From: Hymenochaete sp. R1
Taxonomy: Eukaryota; Basidiomycota; Agaricomycetes; Hymenochaetales; Hymenochaetaceae
Length of the DNA stretch: 64,000 bases
Direction of reading: 5' to 3'
NCBI GenBank assembly: GCA_019400425.1
Contig: JAFREE010000001.1
Coordinates: 186,001 to 250,000, forward strand
Shown here: piece after piece, positions 36,140 through 48,000 of the stretch
How positions within the stretch are numbered: the stretch's first letter is position 1
Layout: each line of letters starts with the position of its first letter
The notes under the pieces: model-generated
Seen by the model: only the letters and a program-made list of their open reading frames with translations
Databases searched by the model: none
Told to the model about the DNA's origin: nothing
Translations under genes and position numbers: made by a program

Positions 36140-38558
36140 CTATTCATAACCCTTCCCGCTTCGTTGCTTCGCTCGTTTATTTCCCTTGAAATGTTTCTTT
36201 CCTTTGCCTCCCTCTGAAACGCCATCGCTGGCCGCAAGTACAGCTGCTAACCTCGCTCGCCTCCCATCAAGTGGCTTACCATCATCCGAGACCATATTCT
36301 GATGGGGTAGAGATTTTTGGCGAACGTATTCTTGTCCGTTTCGAGCAGTTCCTTTCACGAATGCCTTAAAGGATAGAGCAGGTCCTGGAGCAAAAAAGGC
36401 ATCGTCGACTCCTTGAGCTTTATAGTCGTGAGGTGATTGGTCTATGTCAATGTACGTGTTGGCTTTCTTCGTCACCCTCGACACCGGCGCTCGTTTCTTC
36501 TCCGCTAGTTTCTGGAGCATCATTCTTTGAGCAAGGGAGTTGAACTCCTCCGATGGACTTCCGGGAGGCGGATGGCAATAAAGGAGCTTTGCGTTCACGT
36601 AATCTTTCAAGATATATCGTGCAGCTCGAGCTTCATCCGGGTTCCCTTGACCAGCTCGGGCAAAGCCTCTGGCGACTTGAGTTCGACATTAGTATATAGT
36701 TAAAACGTGAGTGGTAATATGACACATTTTACCTGCATAAGCTGTTAATAGGTCCGTTGCATCGACGCGATCGCTCCCTTCGCCATTGAGACCTTTTGAC
36801 CGGAAGTCCAGCCCATAAGTAGTCTCTAGAATCCGCCTAGGTATCCTCTTGGCAAGTAGAGTTGCTGGGCTCATGTATTCCCGCAGTTGATCAATTGGAA
36901 GCACACCATCGCACACAAGGTCGGCCGCTGTAGTAGCAAATTGCGGGAATACGAGGCCTGGACAATCACAGAGCATGATTGAAGACGAGAGATTTATCGT
37001 TTGAAAATGTTTCGTTTTCCCGGGCGTCGCCGACACGCTGACTTTCTTCTCGCCTAACAATGCATTGATCGTACTAGACTTCCCCACATTAGGATACCCG
37101 ACAAGACCAACAACCAGTTTAGATGCTGTGTCCCCTGATGCATCAACGGATACTAATACTGTGTCAGATTTACCCGGGTTACGATTGAGGGGGAACCCTT
37201 ATACTCACGATTTGACAGAGGAGCCGTGCGAAGGAATAAAGATTCCAACTCCAGCACGCTGAGAACTCGAGTCCTCGGATTAGTGTCGTTATCGCCTTCG
37301 TCAAACCACCCCGTGTTGTTCTCAGGAACATCGGACTCTAAAAATGTTTCTACCTTTTCCCTATTTTCTGCATTGCTGATTTCCTCGTTCTCGTGGGTGC
37401 TTTCTGAATCGTCGTCGCTGGGGGTCTCAGGGATGTCTGTCGATTCTTTGCTCGAAACGCTCCTCATATCATCCCGTCGTTCTTCTTCCAGAGCTATTCG
37501 TTTGGCTTCTAGAAGGGCAGCAGCATTGGAGGCGGAGAAGAACGCATACTGTGTCCCTTCCTTTTCAAAATAGTCCGCCCACAGACGCCTGAAAGACAAT
37601 TCAGGAATGAAAAGAAGCCTTTACCTAGCATCGTATCTCACCTTTGTTCTAACGTCAGGAGGTCTGCTTTGTTTATGAGCAAAAGGGACTTCCTGTACCC
37701 CTTTCCCGATTCACTTTCCCCCTCAGGCCCTTCTACGTCCTGGACGTATGCCTCTAGATCTTCACATCGAAATCGTAAGGGATTCCTCGCATCGACAATC
37801 TGTACTACGAGCTGTGACCTCTCAAGTACTCGCCATAGCTGCCTCCAGACCTCGATATTACGTTCGAATGGTGTAAGGACAAGTCCCATTTCGTCCTGTA
37901 ACCTTCACATCTCTTGAGCTCAAAAGTTGACGGAAGCGAAACGACACGGGGCACTCACTGAGCTAGACCTCTTCGCCATTCGAGAAATGCATCTTTCTCT
38001 TGTCTTTCGAGTTGCGCATGAGTCATGCTTCTAGTCCATGGGGGCCTTCGCGGAACCCTCAGTTTTGATTTGTTCTCCCTGTGTCGTTGGAGAGCATCCC
38101 TTTCCTCTTGCTCAGTCAGCAGAAATGGATTGTGAGCTGATGAAACGCCGGCACTTGGGGTTTGTATGACAGTGATGTTGTGCCGTTCTTTAAAAACGTT
38201 TAAATTAATAATAGAGCAATATAGATCAACTTCCCCTACCTGCCGTGAAATCAGTTGCAGCTAGTTGAGCTGTACTCAAAAATTCATCCAAATCTTTCTC
38301 TTGCGTCACGGAACGAAGTTTTGCAGTCGAATCTAGATCCGTGGTATACTGTACACGTCATTAAAGATCACGAGAATTGGTGCGGTGCGAAATATAAGCG
38401 CACCAGATCTGAATCATGAGCCTGGCGAGCATCCTTTACTTTACGATTGATAATTGCTCGCCCAAGACCGGAGGGGTTTTGATTTTTCCTCTGCGGCGCC
38501 TTGATTGCACGTCATAATGGACTCAGGTTTATGCCAGATATCGTCCTGACGCACCATA
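36140..38558 (-). CDS. LSG1: Cytoplasmic 60S-maturation GTPase Lsg1
   Basis: Lsg1 is a circularly permuted GTPase that releases the export adaptor Nmd3 from late pre-60S subunits. The coding start is best explained by an ATG-only exon (38558-38556), a 56-bp intron (GTGCGT...CAAG) and exon 2 from 38499 encoding APQRKNQNPSGLGRAIINRK, the conserved Lsg1 N-terminus; no in-frame ATG directly precedes exon 2. G motifs appear in permuted order: LLINKADLLT (G4, about 37700), FFSASN (G5), GYPNVGKSSTINALLG (G1, about 37070), TPGKTKHFQT (G2) and DCPGLVFPQ (G3). An acidic insert (SDDDSESTHENEE) lies between G5 and G1. The C-terminus is basic (KGKKHFKGNKRAKQRSG). Confidence 0.93.
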
Positions 38559-38940
38559 ACTATATTGAAAAACTTTCCGTGGTTTGACGAATGAGAGTCT
38601 GGAGCCAAGTTTAAGAAGCTCTCAGACTCAGAGATCCGAGTCCGTCTCTGGTTGGTTGGTGCATGCTCTTAAGTCTCAGTCTCTCACGGTCCACGAGAAA
38701 GTGCGTGATCATGATCATTGCTTACATAAGCAAAGGCTATTTTTATGATGACCTCAGATAAATTCTGGAGTAAATGCCCTCGAATAGATTCAAATCCTCA
38801 TTTTCAAGCATAAAAGAATCAAAAGAAACTTTTACATTAAAGATTACTACAGTAAACTTTAATATCAAGATACCTTTTGAATCTAACACCACAAATGTTT
38901 CTACTCAAGCTTCCAAGTGAAATGAAGGAATAGCCACAGT
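38559..38940. promoter_or_regulatory. LSG1 promoter and GH5 3' region
   Basis: This 382-base, AT-rich region separates the LSG1 start from the stop of the next minus-strand gene. It contains AT-rich blocks around 38750-38890 and no gene-like frame. Confidence 0.45.
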
Positions 38941-40832
38941 TCAAGGCAAGTTCGGTTGGACTGAAGCTTTTTTTAGGTAAAAGTTAAAATAAAAGAGCAA
39001 ATAGCTCACCTGCGTCGATCCATAAGGGCTGGTCCGTCCCGTTGACAAAGGGCGTTACGGTCAAGACGTAAGTCGTATCGAAAGCTCCAGCTGCCCAGAC
39101 AGTAAAACCAACCAACGTGTCCGAGTTTTGCTTGACGAACGCGAGTTCCGATTTCAGGCTAGTTGATATGTGAGTTATAATTTTTACTTTATAGGGAAAG
39201 GGAATGCCGCTTACTCAGTTTCGCAAGAAGCTGTGTTCCCACCGCCCGTCTCAGAGAGCAGTGCCTGGCGATTCCCATTGGAATTCAACCAGCTCACCAA
39301 GGTCTGGAAGACGCTGACATTGTCCGTTGTGCAATCTGTTGCGATCATGAGGAACTTGGAATTGTTATGTAGCGTGTATTTGCACTCACCGGGGTGCGTA
39401 CCCGAGTTATCACTATCCAGGTACTTGTGAACTATGCCACACTTGAGACAGCTGCTTTGATGTGGCCTAATCAAGAAGACCCACCGTCAAAAACGAGGAG
39501 GGAGGTGTCGCCTATGGGATCGGTGACCTGAAGAAGAAAGGGTCCTGCCTCAGTCGGGAGTGCTTGATAGAGTGGTGTGATCAGATAGATGCTCTCGTCG
39601 CCATAACTTTATGGTAAGATGTACCTTGGGCAGAAGCATAGGATGATCCTGGAATCAAGATGATCTGGGTGTTGGCTCCAGCACCTCGGATAGCGTTTAC
39701 TGCAGCTTGAACGGAGTCCTTCCAAGCGTTGAGGTCTGGGATGTCATGGGGTTCGTTCATGACTCCGAACTACAGAAACGAGAATCAGCGAAGACTACAG
39801 AGAAGGAAAAAAGAAAACTCACTATTATACGATCCTGAGAAGCATACTTGGTTGCCAGCTGCGTCCACAAAGAAGCGAATTGGTCATTTGTTGGGCCGCC
39901 TTGTGAGATGATTTGACCATTCCAGCGAGCGTAGTTGTGCTAGCAATCTCTGAACTTCGTTGCAATAGATCTGTCAAAGAGCACGATACTTACAACATCC
40001 ACAATGACGTGAACGTCAGAGCCAGAAGCCAATGCAGCTTGCACTGTGGTATCGTAGCTAGCGAAATGTCAGTCAAGCTCATATCTTTTCCTTATACCCT
40101 TACATCTCGAAGAATGTCTCGTTGATTGGGCCTCCCACGTCAGGCGTCATAAGTTGCCATGCGAAAGCTAGATTATAATCAAAAGAGGATCAGGATATTT
40201 ATCAAAGGAGGACTTACGGACGCGGAAAATGTTGGCACCCTGGCCTGCGAAATGGGTAAATTGCTCAGGAGGCGGAGATACGCCAGTTCCAGTAAATGAA
40301 CCATCGGTCGCCTGGATAATAGCTGAGTCCCTTGCACTTACGCTCTGCATAAATTAAAACATACAACTGAGAAATCGTATCCTGCGGTATTCACACCTCC
40401 CATGAACGGGATCTGGGAGCCACTACCACTGCTGCTGCCGCCTCCAGAAGCCGTTCCTGGCAGGCATTGAGAATAATCTAAGAATAGGTTCATGGTCTTG
40501 CCAATCGTCAGATGTACCATGCTACTAACAGTCGTTCAAGGCCGTACAGACAGAACCAGACACGCAAGACGTCGATCCACCTAGCATACTTTAGTCAAGT
40601 AAGTAAGTAAGTAATTATTTCTACTCACTGAACCCAATCCCTCCGCCTGAATCATTTATGCGTCAGAAATCGCTGGAATCCAGCGGGAAAGGATATACTG
40701 CTTACATTGTTGATACAGCTTTCGTAGTTATCAGCAACAACTTTGATCCAGATAAGATGGCACAATTACCTGAGCTTGAGCATTCACGAAGGACGCCAAG
40801 GAGACAATGGCACTAATTAGTAGCAACTTCAT
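38941..40832 (-). CDS. Secreted endo-beta-1,4-glucanase, GH5 with N-terminal CBM1
   Basis: This enzyme cleaves cellulose internally and is secreted. The ATG at 40832 opens a signal peptide (MKLLLISAIVSLASFVNA). A fungal-type cellulose-binding domain follows with four cysteines (QQCGG, STSC, SVC, YYSQC), built from very small exons: 13 nt (40706-40718), 18 nt (40629-40646) and one of about 51 nt. A Gly/Ser linker (GTASGGGSSSGSGSQ) leads to the GH5 (subfamily 5-like) domain: IPFMGGVNTAGYDFSV, HNYARWNGQII, the acid/base Glu in GVMNEPHDIPD, HKYLDSDNSGTH and the nucleophile Glu in LLSETGGG. The last exon, behind an intron in DA, gives VQPNLP and a stop at 38943-38941. It is a tandem paralogue of the next upstream gene. 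Confidence 0.93.
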
Positions 40833-41511
40833 AGCGGCGTAGGGAGCTGAGAGGGCTGTGGTCGGCTTTTGGCTAGAATAATCGACATTTTATACTTGCG
40901 CGGAAGCAGCAGTCTGTTAATGTCAAGAGTATATTTGTAGCCATTTGAGAATAGTGAGTGGTATGCTCGATGATGTGGCCGACGTTTCCCCAGGCCGCTT
41001 TGAGTAGCTAATAATATTGCGCGAAAAACGAGGATTTGAGAATAGTCTTCAGGCTAGAGATGCGTTCCATCCGAACATGTTCCCTCGCACGCAGAATAAT
41101 ACCTACTTCATTATTTATTGAGTCCGTTCGGTAAGAATTAGCAACAACACTCACAAAGTAGGCCTGGATCGTCCATGCCCTCATGAAAGACAAAAAAGAC
41201 ATTGCTCCCGGAAAGCAGAAAGACGCGCTGGCAAATCAGCGCGGTCCCAACAGGGTACGGAGAAAAGCCCGGCTATCTTTTTCCCAAATTCTTCCTTCAA
41301 AACGAAGCACTGGCAAGCAGACAATTAAAGCGCTGATCGCAAAGCTCCTTCTTACGTGACAAGTAAATTCTTTCCTTTCACTGTCAGATTTGATGTCTGT
41401 CGTCAACAACCTAACCGGACGACACAGATGTATGCAACTTATAAAGGAAGCAATTCTTATTTGGCATATGCCGACAAAAATACATCATGCAGTAACTCCG
41501 CCTTCGTAGAC
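40833..41511 (-). promoter_or_regulatory. Promoter of the CBM1-GH5 gene with TATA box
   Basis: The 679-base region between the two GH5 genes carries a TATAAAA on the minus strand at 40894-40888, 56-62 bp upstream of the ATG, a normal spacing for a fungal gene with a short leader. The distal part holds the 3' end of the other GH5 gene. No strict carbon-catabolite repressor site could be supported by eye. Confidence 0.55.
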
Positions 41512-43002
41512 CTAAGGCAAGTTGGGAAGAACTGCAGCCGATGTTAATTCTATTTCAGAAATGAACTTCTAATAAGCCACGTACTCGCGTCGGTGAACAA
41601 CGGCTGATCCGAACCGTCGGGGTTCGGGGTGAGCGTCAGCACGTAGGTGTCGTCGAAGGAACCTGCAGACCATGCGGTAAACCCAACGATAGAGTCAGAG
41701 TTCGCTTTAACGAAAGCGAGCTCAGAATTGAGGCTTGTGAAGGGTGAGTCAATTAAGAGACAACTGACAACGATGTATCAAGCTTACTCTGTCTCGCACG
41801 AGTCCGTGTTTCCGCCCCCCGTTTCGGACAGTAGAGCCTGCCGGTTGCCGTTGGACTGCAACCAGTCAACTAATGTCTGGAGTACTTGAACGTTATCCGT
41901 AGTGCAGTCTTAGCAATGCCAAATTAGTGAGACTCCGTATTTATAACTCGATAATACTATTGAAGCTTACCGGGATGCGTCCCGGAGTTATCACTGTCCA
42001 GGTATTTGTGAACTTGAAAGCCTTCAGTATCTCTCGATAACAATCACATATTTTGAGCTTACCGTCGAAAAGTATGAGCGAGTTGTCGCCACTAGGATCT
42101 TGCACGTTAAGCAGATCGGGCCCAGCCTCTGTTGGTAGAGCTTGCGCGGATGAGTAACTCGAGCCGGGTATCAGAATGATCTGAGAAGTTGCTCCTGCTG
42201 TTCGAATCGCTGTGACCGCGGCTTGAACAGAATCTGCCCATGCAGAAATATCAGGGATATCATGAGGCTCGTTCATAACTCCGAACTGAGAAGATTAATG
42301 TCAGGAAATTTCACCGTCGTGGGATGAAAGTGCGTACAATAATACGGTCATTGCTAGCGTAGTGACTCGCGAGTTGGGACCAAAGAGAAGCAAATTCGTC
42401 ATTTGACGGGCCTCCCTGACCAATGATCTGACCATTCCAGCGAGCATAGTTATGCTGTACGTCATAGATTAGAATGAATCGATAGCTTTTGAGCTCTGAA
42501 TGCTTACCACATCAATGATCACGCGAACATCTGAGCCAGAGTTCAGCGCAGATTGCACTGTTGCATCGTACCTGATAGGAATGTTGGTCGGGTTGAATTA
42601 CGGGACTATACTCCTTACCTCGACAGGAACCCTTGGTCGACGCTGCCACCAACAGTTGGTGTCATAAGCTGCCAGGCAAATGCTACCGAATAAGAATAAG
42701 AATCAGTCTTCACTGTATGATACTTTCCGTTTCCATTGCTAATACTAACGGATACGGAAGATATTCACGCCTTCATTTGCGAAGTGCGAGAATTGGGATA
42801 CAGGAGGGTCAGCTGCACTGTTCGTGAAAGACCCATCGGTTGCCTAAATCGTGTCAGAACATCTACTGCGAGGGAAGCGTCGTATAGCACGTACTACTGA
42901 GAAGTCGTAACCCGCTGTGTTCACACCACCCATGAAGGGGATGGTTGCCGCCGTAACAAGTGGCACCAGCGCGATAAGAGCGGAGAAAACAGAGGGCTTC
43001 AT
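41512..43002 (-). CDS. Secreted endo-beta-1,4-glucanase, GH5 without a CBM
   Basis: A tandem paralogue of the downstream CBM1-GH5 gene. The ATG at 43002 starts a signal peptide (MKPSVFSALIALVPLVTAA), and the catalytic domain begins immediately with IPFMGGVNTAGYDFSV, so there is no CBM1 and no linker. Conserved segments include FAWQLMTPTVGG, IIDVHNYARWNGQIIGQGG, the acid/base Glu in GVMNEPHDIPD, IILIPGSSYSSAQALPTEAG, HKYLDSDNSGTH and the nucleophile Glu in LLSETGGG. Intron positions closely parallel those of the sister gene. The final small exon gives LPNLP and a stop at 41514-41512, matching VQPNLP in the paralogue. All catalytic residues are present, so the enzyme should be active. Confidence 0.92.
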
Positions 43003-43676
43003 TTCAAGGTCGAATGCAAAACGCAGCTAGACAAAGTTATGATGCTGACTGGTGCCATGGTGGGCTTTATAGCTTCTGAAAGCACTTTGAGACACCCACG
43101 AAAGTACGCCATGTCGTTTTATTTTTGCAGCGTTGATGGCGCCAAACCGACGATTTTCCAGAATATGAACAAACATATCGATTCGGACACTTTAAGTTGG
43201 GCTCCGGTAGTCGAAGTCCCCATGAGAGAACCGTAGAATTGCTCGAGAGTAGTCACGAGAATATCCGGCGATGTTGCGGTTGGGGCCAGATATGTTGGGC
43301 CGTTCAGAAGGATGTGGGGTTCCATTTTTAATGACGACCACACATCTTACCTGTTTAGAAACGTGAGTTTCACAGTAAACAGTTGAATCGGACAGACAAC
43401 GTACCACTTGCTACAAAGGAAATATTAGATTTGAATCCTCATTCCACATGCGGGATACATCAGCTTGCTCGAGCCAGCAGACAACATTCGAATGCAGTGG
43501 TTCAACTCCGCTTGCGAGTGTTTTTGAGGCATGTAATATTGATGTTGATGTCGCGTACTCGTACGAGGCCTGCACTAGGATGATGTACTGAAGGAAGGGT
43601 TCATGTTTTGTCGATCTGGCGCGAGAAGCACATTTACGCGCCTCGCGTCCGAGTCTCAGAGGGTCCTGCTCAGCTA
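43003..43676. promoter_or_regulatory. Divergent promoter GH5 / LYR gene
   Basis: This 674-base region separates two divergent starts. A TATAAAG lies on the minus strand at 43071-43065, 63-69 bp upstream of the GH5 ATG, mirroring the spacing in its paralogue. Antisense frames within 43119-43407 have no recognisable content. A GATTTGAATCC at 43428-43438 resembles a tRNA B box, but no tRNA can be folded around it. Confidence 0.5.
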
Positions 43677-44978
43677 ATGACTTCGACCTCCTTGTCATCC
43701 CTTTACCGTCACTTATTACGACAATCAAGTAGACTACCATATGGCTATCTCAGGTGTGCTGTATGCCAGCTCTTTGGGCTTACATTTTGTTCAATAGAAA
43801 CTTGCAGAGCGTTCTTTAGGTTCAAGTCTCGAGACGATGTCGAATCCATTGCTCATTCATGGACGCGCGCAGAGGCAGGACACACGCCCAGATTGGCGGT
43901 GAAGACAAAGAGAATCAAACGGGTGTGTTCATTTGGTGACTCCTGATAAGCTGATCTAATAATTTTTTAGATCATATTGCGCCTTGAACAGGCCAATAAC
44001 GGCGAGAAAGATGCCATGCGATGGGTGCTGGACCAAGCCTATGGACGTTCTGGGAAGCTTAGGCATGAATTCCTGGAGGTACGACCGACTTTTTTTCTCT
44101 CGCGCGCATTCGAAAAAACCAAGCTGCTTCTGTTAGCCTTTCCTCCGAAGCTCAGAAAGTGTCCGCGAAAGTCCAATTATTGCTGGCGTGGAGAAATCTC
44201 GCCCCCCGACATATCCACCATACCTTACGGCCCTTTTAACATCCCCATTTTCTCGCTCAAAGGGTCGGCCGGTAAAGTTAGACAACATTCGCTGTCCACC
44301 TCAGTTGCCCGTCGCTCGCCTGGATCCAACCTCCGAGGAATCGCGCATTTTCGGCAGATTGAGCAAACGTCGCGAAGTGAATGCGAGGTGGAAGTTCTAC
44401 AGCGAGGAGATACGGCGGATTCTGCCTCCGCTTCAAGTCTCTGCGGCGCACTTGATCGAAGCAGGAAATGCTCCGTTGCCTGACGTGGCAACTTCCGGAG
44501 AGCAACCGGGTATAGTGAAGGGTGCGATGCAAGATACCACCCTCATACATATGTTGATTGCAATGTCGCAATCAAACTGCAAACTCACGCCTCCTAGGAG
44601 GTACCGGAAAGAAACGAAGACTGGTCAACCGGCACTTCGACTAAATGCGGCCGACAGACATCCTTACGGACTCCAAGAGAATATCTTGCCGTTGCCCACG
44701 CGATCGCTACGCCGTTTGCACAGGGGTCTTCTCGGGAAAATACCGGTACTGCAGTGCATTGTGAAGGGTCAAGAGAAGGAAAATTATCAGTATGAAGTCG
44801 GCCGGCAGAAGTTTTCGAATCCTCCTGGTGCACACCATTCGAGGCAAAACCTTCCAGTAGTTGACGATACAAACATGGCATGGATATGTAAGTCTGCCAG
44901 ACAAGACAGAGCACCTAAGACTCAAAAAGTTCGATAAATCCTTCCATAATCCGAATAACAGATTTTGTAACAGAATAA
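43677..44978 (+). CDS. LYR-motif (Complex 1 LYR family) mitochondrial protein
   Basis: LYR proteins act in mitochondria as assembly factors or accessory subunits, often with acyl carrier protein or the Fe-S machinery. The ATG at 43677 starts MTSTSLSSLYRHLLRQSS; the LYR tripeptide and the downstream FFRFKSRDD fit the family. Four exons join in phase: to 43751, from about 43808 to 43920, then IILRLEQANNGEKDAMRWVL to about 44078, and from 44139 (PFLRSSESVRESPIIAGVE). A long C-terminal extension (RPPTYPPYLTALLTSPFSRS, ARWKFYSEEIRRILPPLQV) makes it about three times the size of single-domain LYR proteins. The end is ambiguous: reading through stops at 44937; using a GTAAGT donor at 44888 gives a stop at 44978. 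The specific partner is unknown. Confidence 0.78.
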
Positions 44979-45027
44979 TAGGGTATCAAGGATAAGGGGT
45001 AAAGATTTTGTACTGCAGCAAAGCTCA

Positions 45028-48000
45028 TCAGCTTAATTCAAGACCATGAAGCTCAATCGCGTATTCGCTATACTTGCGATCTGACGCTTGATTGACACCA
45101 GATTGTCCGAGTGTCTGGTCCACACCACACTGCAAATTGAGCATCGCTTGATACTCTTCGAATCGGAACTTTCGCTCCTCCTTGACCGAGCTCAACATTG
45201 CCTAACGGAAATCCTCATTTTAGTGAGATTCGTCCTGATATAACAATTATTCTTACCTGTGGCCCCATTGCAAACATATTCCAGAATTCTCTTGACCGCT
45301 CGAAATCGCATTCCGATGTCCAACTGGACAGCGTCCTAACATTTTGACGTAGGGCAATCACGTTTCTTAGAATCTTTTTTGTTCCATGCACATTTGCGAA
45401 ACGTATGCGGCGAGAGTTGGAAATCAATAGCTCTTCCATGAGAGTTTCCAGACCATCAAACACAAAGCTGGGATTGCATTCAGAAGCAGAAAATAGAAAC
45501 ACCCTGTGGTACTTACAGCCTTTCTTTCTCTGGTAGTGTAGCTAAGATGCAGTCATCCGCTTTGCCAAGGTCATTGTTGAGATCAATAACGTGAGGGTCC
45601 GGTTCACTGTCTTCTTCGTCTATACGGTAGTTGCCCTAGCAAAACATTAATAATGATATGGTAATGAAAAAAAAATTGTCTAAGAAAACTAACATGCCGC
45701 ATTGCTGTTGTGAGGTAGTAAATCACACGACATCGGACCTCGATGCGGATAGTAAATAGCACCAATTGTGCAAGTTGCTCATACGTTAGGATGAGGGAGC
45801 TAAAACGACTGCAAATATGTTTCGTTAGCGTTAAATTTCTTCGTTAAACTTGACATCATGGGAGCAGAAGCTTACTCTTCCATGTCGCGTGATAAAGGAA
45901 GCTGCAACTGTCCCTCGTTCTCTATGGGAAGCGACAGTGGCAGGGAGAGCAATGTTGTCGAAGTGGGTGTCTTGACCTCGGTTTCCTGACTATAATGAAG
46001 TTTGCGTAGTTGGTCGACGAGCCAAGCCTACAAGCCATATCAACCTTATTCCGAAAAATATCAGTGAGGCCCTTACTATACTGCGATGAAGGCTACAAAG
46101 GAAAGATAGATCATGCGTTGAGCTTAAAAGGTCCTCCTTCTCTATCTCAACATATTGTACGAGTTCGAGCTCCAGGCGGTCTTCTTCTTCGCAATACTGT
46201 CTCCTGCTCTCTCGGGTTGCCTACAAGAAAGTGAGTATATTAAAGGAAAGGTTTTGGGCATGCATACATCGCTCTGGAGTTTGAGTAGGCAGTTGCTGAG
46301 ACTTTCCATTTGTGCCCATCGTGCTGCTACCAGTAGCCGCGTGTCAGTCAAATCTTGACTGTTCCGCGATACAACATCCTGGAAACGATCGCTACAACGC
46401 TGGTAGAATTGAATGATGACACTCAAAACCAGTCGCGAATAGTTATCACGGTGGAACGGAGTTGTCTGCAGCATCGCACAGAGGGAATTTATAAGCGCAA
46501 TCAACTGAGTGCTGGCCTGCTTCAAATATGAGTACTTGAAATAAGGAAAAAATTCGAATCCTTACTTTGAGCAAGGGTTCCGGTGATAATCGCAACGACG
46601 CCTGATCAATTAGGAATGCGTCATGACCTGTGACAATATCGTGGAACAAGACTGAAGATTTCTCTTCTAACTGTGGCAAGTAAATTTTCAGGACGAAATC
46701 GTCGAGGAGCTCCGTCGAGGCCCGAGTCGACTCTAATCCAGTAGGTAAAACATCGGCAATTCGGTTTAGGAACGTTAAAGTGGGTTGGAAGAGGACGCTG
46801 ACGTGGAAAGCGTCTGGCTGAATAAGCAAACGATGATGCTCGACGCCAAGTAGCCTGTCGTCCGTGCCAACATGAGATAGAAGCGTTTGTACTGCTGTCT
46901 CCAGTCCACCTTGAACCAATCCCGGGACCGTTTCTCGTAGGACATGATTCAGCTCGTTTTCATGAGTCCGTATAGATTTTCTTGCCATCTTGTTGTCAGT
47001 GTCCACAAAGCGGAACACGTGCTAATGTAGAATGTGTCATTCAGTTTGAAGTTGACGAGGAAATGGTGGGAGGATCTTACCTTGCCACGGTCTCTCAAGA
47101 ACTTCGCTTCTCGTAGAATTTCATTGATTGAAGAAATCGGGTTCCTTCCAGTCGTCACACCCTTGCCTTCGTCGCTCAGATAATCGTTGAGAAGTGTTCG
47201 TATCTAATGAAGAAAGTTAGGATTGGCCTGGAATTTTGTTCCAATTGTATTCACCTCGCCTTGAATAGGTAACCACATGTCAGCTAATGGAAATACGGCC
47301 CCTGGATTAGCCCCCGAAGAGTCTCGGAAGTCCCGTCGCTGAGAGAAACAGTGTCAATAAAATAGCCAACTTCGATATCAAAGTCACTCACCGTTCCAAT
47401 CCGGGTTGAGACTTCGTGGGTGACGCGAAGACCTTGCGTCACTGCATCTAATTTCGAATATAATGTCCAGAATAAGTCTCGTAGAACTTCATGATCAGCC
47501 TGTTTCTCCATTGACTCTAAAGCTGCAAGTCGAAGGGCAGAAGGGGTGAACGAAGCCATCCCTTCGGCGCCATCGTTGTCTGCAAAGACATAGACGCTAG
47601 ATGGGCGGCCATGAATACTCTTTGAATAGAAAGTGAGTCTTTGGCTCGTCTCTGCGCGTTCCGAGACTTCGTCGATTGTTCTTTCAACGAGGCTGTAGAT
47701 CTCCGAAGGTAAGCGTTGACTGATAATATCAAGGGCATTGCCAAGTTTCCCAAGGACCGCCAAAGATTCGAGAAGTATTTCTATATATCTGAAGGAATCA
47801 CCTTCTGGATTGAAGGGTTGCTCTTTATTAAGAAGACTGGTTATAGAAGTGACAGAAAACGTCCGTGTCTGTGAGAAGGTCGAGTTCACAGCGGGTTCAT
47901 TGACATCCAGGGGAGGGTCGTTAGGTTTCGTCGCGAGTTCGTTGAGATACCTCTTCAAACGCGGTGGACATGAATTTGATAAAACAGGACTTTCTTGCGC

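Noticed and set aside
40600..40620. TAAG tetranucleotide repeat
   Set aside because: A short repeat inside an intron of the CBM1-GH5 gene; no function suggested.
38941..43002. CBM-less GH5 copy as a pseudogene
   Set aside because: Signal peptide, both catalytic Glu residues, splice sites and the final exon are intact.
43428..43438. tRNA B-box-like GATTTGAATCC
   Set aside because: No matching A box or acceptor stem could be found around it; a similar ATTCAAATCC near 38790 also fails.
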